A stretch of 64,000 bases of DNA from Reichenbachiella agariperforans (GTDB lineage: Bacteria > Bacteroidota > Bacteroidia > Cytophagales > Cyclobacteriaceae). The position numbers and the translations under genes were made by a program. How positions within the stretch are numbered: the first letter of the stretch is position 1; each line of letters begins with the position of its first letter. Location of the stretch: contig NZ_FRAA01000001.1 of NCBI RefSeq assembly GCF_900142205.1, forward strand, positions 340,803 to 404,802. Direction: 5' to 3'. The notes beneath the pieces are model-generated. The model searched no databases, had not been told where the DNA came from, and saw nothing but the letters and a program-made list of their open reading frames with translations. This document shows positions 55,084 through 62,619 of the stretch, in pieces.

Positions 55084-57281
55084 GCCATAATGAAATACTT
55101 GTTATCTCTTCATTCCCGCCTAGGAAATGTGGGATAGCCACCTATAGCCAAGATTTAATACATGCCTTAGAGGATAAATTCTCAGGCGGATTTAAGGTGA
55201 GGGTTTGTGCACTGCAAAACAAAGATGTCTATTTGGACTACCCCAACAAGGTAAATCATGTATTAAAAACATGGATTAAAGAAGATTACATCCGATTGGC
55301 AGAAACCATTAATCTTGACAAAAACATCAAGATCATATATCTGCAACATGAATTTGGGCTGTATGGTGGTGAGTTAGGAGAGCATCTCGTGGATCTATTA
55401 GAAAGGCTCAATGCACCGGTCATCACGACATTTCATACCATTTTGGCCTATCCCTCCCCTGAGAGAAAAGCAGTAGTACAACAGATTACCGAGCTATCAA
55501 GTCAAGTCATCGTGATGACCAAGCTCTCTGCGGAGATCCTAAAATCAGCCTATCAAATATCTGGAGACAAAATCAATGTAATCCCTCATGGCACACATCT
55601 GATCCACCCACACAAACAAGTCAAACGAGAAGATGTGCCCTTCCCTGAAAACACCATTTTGGCCACTTTTGGACTCATAAGTGAGGGGAAATGCATCGAA
55701 ACGGCAATAGAAGCATTGCCACAAGTCATTGACCATTTCCCCAGCGTACTTTATCTGATCATCGGCAAAACCCATCCAGAGGTACTGGAATATGAAGGTG
55801 AAAAGTACCGAGAATTTCTACAAGAGAAAGTTCAGGAACTGAAAATAGAAAAGCATGTCCTGTTTGTCAACAAATACCTTTCTCTCCCCATCCTACTAGA
55901 ATACCTCGAACGTACAGACATCTATCTATTCACTTCTAAGGATCCAGAACAAGCGGTAAGCGGGACTTTGGCATATGCCATGTCAGCCGGCTGTCCGGTT
56001 ATCTCCACTCCTATTCCACATGCCTTGGAGCTCTTGGATGGAGCTGGGATTAACTTTGATTTTCAGAATTCAAAACAATTGGCCGAAGCAGCCATTCTGA
56101 TGCTGTCCAATCCAAACATGATGGCCGATATGCGCATGAATGCCTTGCACAAGATCAGTCCAACTGCTTGGCAGAACTCCGCTATTTCTCACATGGAACT
56201 GGCCAAATCAGTATTGCAAGCAGATAAATTCGAACCCAATTACAGATACCCGTTGATCTCCACAGAGCATGTCAAAAGAATGACCACTGAATTTGGGATG
56301 CTTCAATTCTCAAAAGTCGCTGAGCCAGATATTACTACAGGATACACCATTGATGACAATGCCAGAGCTTTGATTGCGTTGACCAAGAACTTTGGATTGA
56401 CAGGCAACTTTGATGATTTGCATTTGATCAACACCTATTTAGAGTTTATTCTTTTTTGTCAGCGACACGATGGCACCTTTTTGAATTATGTAACTATCGA
56501 ACAAGAGTTTTCTGATCAAAACAAAGGCGAAAATCTAGAAGATGCCAATGGCAGGGCGATTTGGGCCTTAGGAGAGTTTCTTTCTTTAAGACACATCATC
56601 AGTCTACATTTACAAGCCAAAGTAGAGGAAGCCTTCCAAAAATCACTCCCTCTGATCAATAAGCTGCACTCTCCAAGAGCCATTGCCTTCTGTATCAAAG
56701 GGCTTTATTACCATTACCAATTGAAGAAGGATCCAGAAACACTGGAGCTCATCACCAAACTGGCAGACAATCTCATTTCAAAATACCGTGGCGTATCTAA
56801 TGAAAACTGGAAATGGTACGAACCCTACTTGACCTATGCCAATGCCGTATTGCCAGAGGCCATGCTACTGGCTGCCAAATGCACCAATAGTGATCTATAC
56901 AAAGAGACAGCCAAAGAGTCTCTTGACTTTCTTTTGTCAACTACTCAGGTAGATGGTCAGTTCTCTGTGATTTCCAACATTGGCAGACATTACGAGGGCC
57001 AGGTTAAAAAGAAATTTGGAGAGCAACCGATCGAAATTGCCTACACTGTATTGGCATTAGAGACCTTTTATGATGAGTACCATGATGTCAACTACCTGAC
57101 TCAGATGAGGACAGCATTCAATTGGTTTTTGGGCGAAAACCATCTCCACCAAATCATATATAATCCATGTACCAGTGGGTGTTATGATGGGTTGGAGGAG
57201 TATCATGTCAATCTCAACCAAGGAGCAGAATCGACAATCAGCTATTTGCTGGCCAGATTGACGCTTGAAAAGTACGATTGA
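55080..57281 (+). CDS. GT4-type glycosyltransferase fused to an alpha-helical barrel domain
   Basis: 733 residues. The N-terminal half (1-395) is a GT-B glycosyltransferase of family 4: SSFPPRKCGIATYS at the start, donor-site motif FTSKDPEQAVSGTLAYAMSAGCPVIST, split here as DPEQAVSGTLAYAM. The C-terminal half (about 400-733) is all-helical with repeated hairpins (DDNARALIALTK, ANGRAIWALGEFL, QGAESTISYLLARL) like an (alpha/alpha) six-barrel found in glycosidases and glycosyltransferase partners. No membrane segment is seen. It overlaps the GH130 gene by 4 nt. It probably builds or remodels a mannose-containing oligosaccharide; donor and acceptor are unknown. Confidence 0.86.
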   Translation: MSHNEILVISSFPPRKCGIATYSQDLIHALEDKFSGGFKVRVCALQNKDVYLDYPNKVNHVLKTWIKEDYIRLAETINLDKNIKIIYLQHEFGLYGGELGEHLVDLLERLNAPVITTFHTILAYPSPERKAVVQQITELSSQVIVMTKLSAEILKSAYQISGDKINVIPHGTHLIHPHKQVKREDVPFPENTILATFGLISEGKCIETAIEALPQVIDHFPSVLYLIIGKTHPEVLEYEGEKYREFLQEKVQELKIEKHVLFVNKYLSLPILLEYLERTDIYLFTSKDPEQAVSGTLAYAMSAGCPVISTPIPHALELLDGAGINFDFQNSKQLAEAAILMLSNPNMMADMRMNALHKISPTAWQNSAISHMELAKSVLQADKFEPNYRYPLISTEHVKRMTTEFGMLQFSKVAEPDITTGYTIDDNARALIALTKNFGLTGNFDDLHLINTYLEFILFCQRHDGTFLNYVTIEQEFSDQNKGENLEDANGRAIWALGEFLSLRHIISLHLQAKVEEAFQKSLPLINKLHSPRAIAFCIKGLYYHYQLKKDPETLELITKLADNLISKYRGVSNENWKWYEPYLTYANAVLPEAMLLAAKCTNSDLYKETAKESLDFLLSTTQVDGQFSVISNIGRHYEGQVKKKFGEQPIEIAYTVLALETFYDEYHDVNYLTQMRTAFNWFLGENHLHQIIYNPCTSGCYDGLEEYHVNLNQGAESTISYLLARLTLEKYD

Positions 57282-57322
57282 TAATAGCATTAAACTTCAC
57301 ACTAACTCTAAAAATTACCACG

Positions 57323-57689
57323 ATGATCAGATTAATGAGAGACCTTCCAGACAATGTACTGGGAGTTTTAGCGGCTGAAAAAAATTACGGGAGAAGATTA
57401 CGAAAAGATTTTGATTCCTGCTCTGGAAGAAAAACTAAAATCGCACCACAGAATCAGGATGTTGTACCACCTGAAGAGTGACTTTACAGGATTTGAATTG
57501 AGTGCGCTGTGGGACGATGCTAAGTTAGGAATGAAACATCTAACAGAGTGGGAACGAATCGCCTTGGTTTCGGATCACGAAATGGTCAATTCCTTCGTGA
57601 TGTTTTTTAGCCATTTGGTCAAAGCGGACATCAAGCTTTTTAGAGATTCCGAACTGTCCCAAGCCAAGAAATGGATTGTTAAAAATTGA
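57323..57689 (+). pseudogene. SpoIIAA-like (STAS/SEC14-fold) gene with a one-base frameshift
   Basis: From ATG 57323 the frame reads MRDLPDNVLGVL but derails after the A run at 57378-57384. From there the next frame gives the rest of the domain (KKITGEDYEKIL, IPALEEKLK, then SDFTGFELSALWDDAKLGMKHL and VSDHEMV, to NSFVMFFSHLVKAD and the stop at 57689). Adding one A restores a full-length small SpoIIAA-like protein. A single-base loss in a homopolymer is the likely cause; sequencing error or slippage rescue is possible. Confidence 0.85.
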
Positions 57690-58011
57690 ACCATATCATG
57701 AAAAGAATCTTAACACTCACAGTCGAAATGGATCAATTAGTTCTCAATAAGTGGGATATATGCAAATCCTCTTCCTTATTGTATAACACATCCGACCTCT
57801 AGTATGGGGATCTTTGTCTTCTAGTTCTGAATGGAACTAAATGCGTCAACCACGAATAAAATTTGATTGAAAAATTCTGAGTAGATGCCAATGAAAACTA
57901 TAGAAGAACATACAACAGTGGTATATATCACTTGTTATGATGGGTTCTTCTTTACCAAAAAACTAACCCAAGAACAAGTAAATATTCCACCAAGAAATAA
58001 CTAACACTGAA
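57690..58011. other. Intergenic region with conserved element copy B and a 37-codon frame
   Basis: It holds element copy B (listed separately). A 37-codon frame at 57891-58004 (MKTIEEHTTVVYITC...) ends 7 nt before the DUF2892 gene; it could be a small protein or a leader, but similarity is unknown. A 34-codon frame starting at 57699 (MKRILTLTVEM) is probably the stub of a lost gene. Confidence 0.4.
57731..57825. promoter_or_regulatory. Conserved 5' element, copy B
   Basis: Matches copy A at 50359-50446 in order and spacing: CTCAATAAG, GGGATATATG, AAATCCTCTTCC, TGTATAAC, CATCCGA, GATCTTTGTC. It lies about 190 nt before the DUF2892 gene. Confidence 0.5.
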
Positions 58012-58221
58012 ATGAAAAAGAACATGGGAAGAGCAGACCGAAATATCAGATTACTGATGGCTGTCAGTATCGCTGTATTGTACCTGATCAATGTGATCAC
58101 AGGTACGTTGGCTTTGATATTATTACTAGTCATAGGCATTCTAATCGCCACAAGTTTCTTTCAAATCTGTCCACTCTACCTACCATTTGGGATCAGTACG
58201 AAGAAGAAATTGGAAGAGTGA
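58012..58221 (+). CDS. DUF2892 (YgaP-like) small membrane protein
   Basis: 69 residues. It begins MKKNMGRADRNIRLLMAV and has two closely spaced hydrophobic helices (about 14-46) around LINVITGTLAL, ending in ICPLYLPFGIS. This is the DUF2892 membrane hairpin seen alone or attached to rhodanese domains (YgaP), with the CPLY/PFG motif typical of the family. It sits in the inner membrane; the function is unknown. It lies in the stress-like block. Confidence 0.9.
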   Translation: MKKNMGRADRNIRLLMAVSIAVLYLINVITGTLALILLLVIGILIATSFFQICPLYLPFGISTKKKLEE

Positions 58222-58321
58222 GAATTCGTGAATACAGAGAAGAAGCTGCTATGAGTGAATGTCGATATTGCAAAGAAATTCTATGAAGTCATCAAATATT
58301 CAAATGAAACAAATTAGATAT

Positions 58322-58546
58322 ATGAAAACCCAAATAGAGCCGAAAGAGGATATAATGATCATCATAACCAAGATTCACCGTGAATTTCCTGAGCTATCTA
58401 AATACATCATTGAAATGCCTCTAAACGATGCTAAAAACGAAGCAGTGATAGTTAAAAACCTTGAAAGTTACTATGACTCTTTGGTGGATCTTGTAGACAA
58501 GTATGCCAAAACGCATCAGGGAACAGTAGAGATTCCTAGATCATAG
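58322..58546 (+). CDS. Small conserved-looking protein of unknown function
   Basis: 74 residues from ATG 58322; an ATG at 58259 would add 21 residues of unlikely composition. I do not recognise the family. It is acidic and helical, with KIHREFPELSKYIIEMP and ESYYDSLVDLVDKYAKTH. Codon use and position between DUF2892 and HPF-like genes support a real gene. Confidence 0.62.
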   Translation: MKTQIEPKEDIMIIITKIHREFPELSKYIIEMPLNDAKNEAVIVKNLESYYDSLVDLVDKYAKTHQGTVEIPRS

Positions 58547-58605
58547 TTGGTGATCATCAGGAAAATATAAGGTAAGAAAAGACTAATTAAACGAATATAG
58601 AAGAT

Positions 58606-58920
58606 ATGAAAATTCAATTCAATACCGATAAAACTATCAATGGAGATGAGAGAAATGAAAATCACTTTACGTCCATTATAGCCGAAGCACTAAAAAGATT
58701 TCAATCTCATATTACAAGAATTGAAGTGCATCTCTCAGATGAAAATGGTAAAAAAGAAGGCTTGCATGACATGCAATGTAAACTGGAAGCCAGAATCGAA
58801 GGCAGGCAACCGATAGCCGTCACTTGTCAGGCCAACACGATCGAATTGGCTGTAAATGGTGCGATCGACAAACTCAAATCATCTTTAGAAACCATTTTAG
58901 GGCGTCTACAAAATCACTAA
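58606..58920 (+). CDS. HPF/RaiA-like ribosome hibernation factor
   Basis: 104 residues, short-form length. MKIQFNTDKTI followed by an alpha-beta-beta-beta-alpha pattern with ITRIEVHLSDEN, MQCKLEARIEGRQPIAV and AVNGAIDKLKSSLE is the S30AE/HPF fold, which binds between the ribosomal subunits in stationary phase and blocks translation or drives dimer formation. It fits the dormancy-like content of the block. Confidence 0.82.
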   Translation: MKIQFNTDKTINGDERNENHFTSIIAEALKRFQSHITRIEVHLSDENGKKEGLHDMQCKLEARIEGRQPIAVTCQANTIELAVNGAIDKLKSSLETILGRLQNH

Positions 58921-58962
58921 GCCAGTGATATGAAAAGGCCAAGTATTAAAAACTGAACACAC

Positions 58963-59279
58963 ATGAACACACAAAAGAACTTAGGCATATGGATGGATCA
59001 TTCCTCTGCTGACTTGATAGATATAGATACCAAGAAAAACGATCACTCTATCGCATCTCAATTCAATTTTGATACAAAAGAAGAAGCATTGACTAGAAGT
59101 GAAAAGGGCATGCACAACAAACGACAACAAATGCATCAAGCCTATTACAAGGAAATCTCCGAGCAGATTTTGAACTACGATCATGTACTCTTATTGGGTC
59201 CAACCAATGCAAAATCAGAATTGCATAACTACTTAAATTTAGATCTACATTTTAAGGACATAAAAATAGATATTGAGTC
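58963..59279 (+). pseudogene. Truncated eRF1-fold-like (baeRF/host-attachment-type) gene, fused to adhesin sequence
   Basis: It starts MNTQKNLGIWMDHSSADLI, an N-terminus I recognise from a small Bacteroidota family related to the baeRF/eRF1 fold. It continues with NKRQQMHQAYYKEI, YDHVLLLGPTNAKSEL and DLHFKDIKIDIE. The family's last about 20 residues are missing. At about 59270-59280 the frame runs without a stop into HYR-like adhesin sequence, so the two are fused in one 218-codon frame (to 59619). The short sequence GATATTGA occurs at the junction and again in the adhesin repeat at about 59514, suggesting a microhomology-driven deletion. Confidence 0.7.
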
Positions 59280-60888
59280 AACGGACGATTGCACTACAGT
59301 TAATGATCTAGTCATGAGCCTTGATGTGACATCCTTCGATTGTACGGACATCGGCACGACCAGTCAAGTAGCCCTTTCAGTTACTGATCTCAGTGGAAAC
59401 ACCACCACAGAAACAGCCGATGTGACGGTAGTAGATATAACAGAACCAACAGTTAATACACAAAATATTACAATCGTGTTAGATGGAAGTGGAAATGCAT
59501 CTATTACTCCTGCGGATATTGACAATGGATCCAGTGATAATTGCACAGCTGTATCTAACCTAATACTTAGTCTGGATGTAACCACTTTTGATATCAATGA
59601 TCTGGGCAAAACACCGTAATCTTGACTGTAACAGACGCCAATAGCAATAACAATACGAGTACTGCAACCGTCACTATTTCTGAAAAAGAGCAACAGAACG
59701 TAACCTTTACTGGTATAGCGGACAAAGTGTTTGGGGATTCAAATTTCAACATCGTTGCATCGGTCGATAGTGGATTAGCCTTGGACTATGCCGTGACAGG
59801 TCCTGCCACCCTATCGGGAAATGTAGTTACTATAGATGGTTAGGCACTGTAGAAGTGACGGTAAGCCAAACAGGGAATAGCAACTACCATGCGGTGTCAG
59901 ACGCGATTCGTTTCGATGTAGTAGAAAAGCAAGCTCAGACCATTGTGTGTTACTGACATTCCTGATTTGACCTACGGGGCACTTGATCAAAGCATGACTG
60001 CCACGGCATCCTCTGGATTATCGGTGGACTTCCATGTGATATCAGGCCCTGCCGTACTGAATGGAAGTACACTATCGATTACAGGCACTGGCACGGTAGT
60101 AGTCGAAGCGACTCAAGCCGGCGATACAGACTTCCTCGCAGCTGTAGCCCAGCAGAGTTTTGTGGTAAGCAAAGCTCCATTGAGCGTCACAGCAGATGAC
60201 CTGTCCATCACTTATATTAACATTTACTTACGCGGGGTTAGTAAATGGCGAAAGCGGAAATGATTTATTATCTGAACCAACCATTACCACAACAACAAAC
60301 AACACCAGTGATGCGGGAACTTACCCTATCACGCTTTCAGGTGGTGCTTCAGATAATTACGACATTTCGCTACAGGATGGTACCTTGACAATCAACAAGG
60401 TAGACCAGGTTATCAGTATAGATCAGATTGATGACAAGGCGCCAACGGATGTAGACTTTGACGTGGTGGCATCTATGACCTCTGGCTTGACGCTCACCTA
60501 TGACATCTCTGGCCCTGCGACCATCACTGGGACGACCATTAGCCTCCATGGCACCCATGGTACCGTGACACTCACTGTGACACAGGCAGGAGACATCAAT
60601 CACAACGCGGCATCTGAAAGCATAACGTTTGAGGTACAAGTCATAACAGACGTAACCACTTTTGACACGGCTATACGCATCTACCCCAATCCAGCGGTCC
60701 ACGAATTGGTGATCACGGGAGCAGAGCACAGTGCGGTGAAAATGTTCTCCTTGGACGGAAAACTCGTAAAACAAGTGACCCTGAGCCATCAAAAACTGAA
60801 TATCGGAGATCTGGAGAATGGCACCTATCTGGTGGAAATTAGCCAAGGGCAAGAACGAGCAGTGAGAAAAGTAGTGAAGGTGAACTAA
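59280..60888 (+). pseudogene. Multiply frameshifted 3' end of a T9SS-secreted HYR/MBG-repeat adhesin
   Basis: Successive frames add up to one protein. Two HYR-like repeats (TDDCTTVNDL, SSDNCTAVSNL) come first. Then frame breaks occur near 59608-59611 (A run), 59838-59843, 59944-59955 and 60208-60225, with MBG-like repeats (TFTGIADKVFGDSNF, DIPDLTYGALDQS, TYAGLVNGESGN) between them. The final piece is a T9SS type A sorting domain (IRIYPNPAVHELVITGA...GTYLVEISQG) ending at 60888. Intact, it would be the C-terminal third or so of a large surface protein. Its 5' part is absent from the window. Confidence 0.88.
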
Positions 60889-60911
60889 GGCGCGTGTGCT
60901 ACCGCACATGC

Positions 60912-60946
60912 AAAGGCGACTCCTCTGGGGTCGCCTTTATTATTTC
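60912..60946 (+). terminator. Rho-independent terminator after the adhesin remnant
   Basis: 9-bp stem AAAGGCGAC / GTCGCCTTT with a 9-nt loop, followed by ATTATTT. A second hairpin (GTGTGC/GCACAT) lies just upstream. Confidence 0.8.
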
Positions 60947-61131
60947 CAGATCTCGATATACTCGCTAGTCATAAAACAAGGAAAATCAGTAGCGTCTTGG
61001 AGTAACCAGTAAGCGTAATCATAGCACCAAGGTTAATGTAATATGAATACTAAACTAATCAAAAAGAACCAAGACTATGGGAGCCAATAGACACTAGACT
61101 TTAAACAAAAAAACCATAAGTCAACAGCCAA

Positions 61132-62619
61132 TTACTCTTCCATTGAAAACTTAATCTCTACACGTCTATTTTGTGCTCTTGACTCATCGTCGGTATTCTC
61201 CACTAAGGGTTGTGTCTCTCCCTTTCCCTTATATGCCATCTGCCAAGGGTCGGCTCCCAGTTTTTCTAGGAGTTCATAAATAGATCTGGCTCGTTTCACT
61301 GAGAGCCTATGATTGAAGGGGTTCGATCCTGTATCATCTGTATGTCCTATAATCTCCAGATTCAACATAGGATTGCTATTGAGTTCCACCACCACTTGTA
61401 CCAAAAAGTCTCTCACCTCTGGACTCAAAATAGGTTCAGTACTCCCAAACTCAAATTCTGGATGTAGTATCACCAGCTCTGAGGTGTCCACTTCAGGCAT
61501 GTACGGCGTATTCATACTACTAGAGTCAATAGCCACATCTTCAGATTTGGTAGTATCATTGATAAGTGTGTCGTATTCTGTACTAGAGGGTTTAGGCAGT
61601 GGAGGACGATATCTCGGTGGCTTTGCTTTGTTTCCTCTTTTAGATTTATACCGAAGAGGTTTCTTCAAGGATATTCCCAGTTCAAACACACTGTTGTATC
61701 CAACCCCAGAACTAAGAGGCAGTTCGTAACTTGCTCCGACAGCAAAACTAGGGCTGTCCCATGTGACACCCACCATCAATCCTCTGCGATAGATATACTT
61801 CAAAGAGGTTGCCAAGGTGTGTCCACGCAAATCACGCCTCATCCGCTCCAAGTTATAAACGCCAGTACCTCCTACGCTCCATAGTGTTTGGGGACTGGCG
61901 TGCCGGAGCATCATGTCAAGGAAAAACCCCACTTGCCGATTTTGATAGATGCGCTTAGTTCCCTCAAACACGATCAAAACAGGTAGCTTAGAATTATCTA
62001 GCGAGCTAGACGTCTCTGATGCACGAGTAATATTGTAGAAAGCCACTCCAGCTTGATCTTTTAGTCCTCTTCTTTTGTCATTAGACTGCCAGTGTATGCC
62101 CCAGTTGACCGTTAGGTAATTGGTATTAAACAGCGACTCGTACTCACCCAAACTCAAAGACGGGTCAAAACCAAAATCATCAACATATTGGCTCCCTGTA
62201 GTTAGTTTTCCAGTTTGGATTCCTCTATGGAAATAATCCATGGAGACACCCGTACTCATGAAAGAATACCTGCTCAAGGGAATATTGAGTCCATAGCCCA
62301 CACTTACCGAATTGGTCTTGAAGATACCTTCCAAACCTTCGTTGTGATCTGATACCTCTAAAGCAATGGAAGACCAGCGAACTTTTCGTCGTGGAAACGG
62401 GTATTTAACACTCAGGTACGAGCTATTGATCTCCACATCTGGCATACTCTGCTGGTTGCGATGCAGTAGACTGACTTGTACATTGTTATCAGAGGCAATA
62501 TAGGCGGGATTTACTCTAAAAGGGGCAAACTGGTATAGGGAGAAGTTATCCAACTGCCCCATCGCATGAAATACTATTAAAGTTAAAAAAAGAATGAGTA
62601 AAGTTTTGAATTGTATCAT
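61132..62619 (-). CDS. PorP/SprF-family T9SS membrane protein with C-terminal OmpA domain
   Basis: 495 residues with a signal peptide ending FHAMGQ. Residues 20-335 are a PorP/SprF outer-membrane barrel (QLDNFSLYQFAPFRVNPAYIAS, split here as YQFAPFRVNPAYIA; SVGYGLNIPLSRYSFMSTG; FELGISLKKPL). A Pro/Lys-rich linker follows, then an OmpA peptidoglycan-binding domain (about 385-493; GHTDDTGSN, RLSVKRARSIY, NRRVEIKF). PorP/SprF proteins act as outer-membrane anchors for particular T9SS cargo. The fusion to OmpA is less common and would fix the barrel to peptidoglycan. It overlaps the upstream type B surface-protein gene by 4 nt (ATGA), its likely cargo. Confidence 0.93.
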   Translation of the reverse strand: MIQFKTLLILFLTLIVFHAMGQLDNFSLYQFAPFRVNPAYIASDNNVQVSLLHRNQQSMPDVEINSSYLSVKYPFPRRKVRWSSIALEVSDHNEGLEGIFKTNSVSVGYGLNIPLSRYSFMSTGVSMDYFHRGIQTGKLTTGSQYVDDFGFDPSLSLGEYESLFNTNYLTVNWGIHWQSNDKRRGLKDQAGVAFYNITRASETSSSLDNSKLPVLIVFEGTKRIYQNRQVGFFLDMMLRHASPQTLWSVGGTGVYNLERMRRDLRGHTLATSLKYIYRRGLMVGVTWDSPSFAVGASYELPLSSGVGYNSVFELGISLKKPLRYKSKRGNKAKPPRYRPPLPKPSSTEYDTLINDTTKSEDVAIDSSSMNTPYMPEVDTSELVILHPEFEFGSTEPILSPEVRDFLVQVVVELNSNPMLNLEIIGHTDDTGSNPFNHRLSVKRARSIYELLEKLGADPWQMAYKGKGETQPLVENTDDESRAQNRRVEIKFSMEE

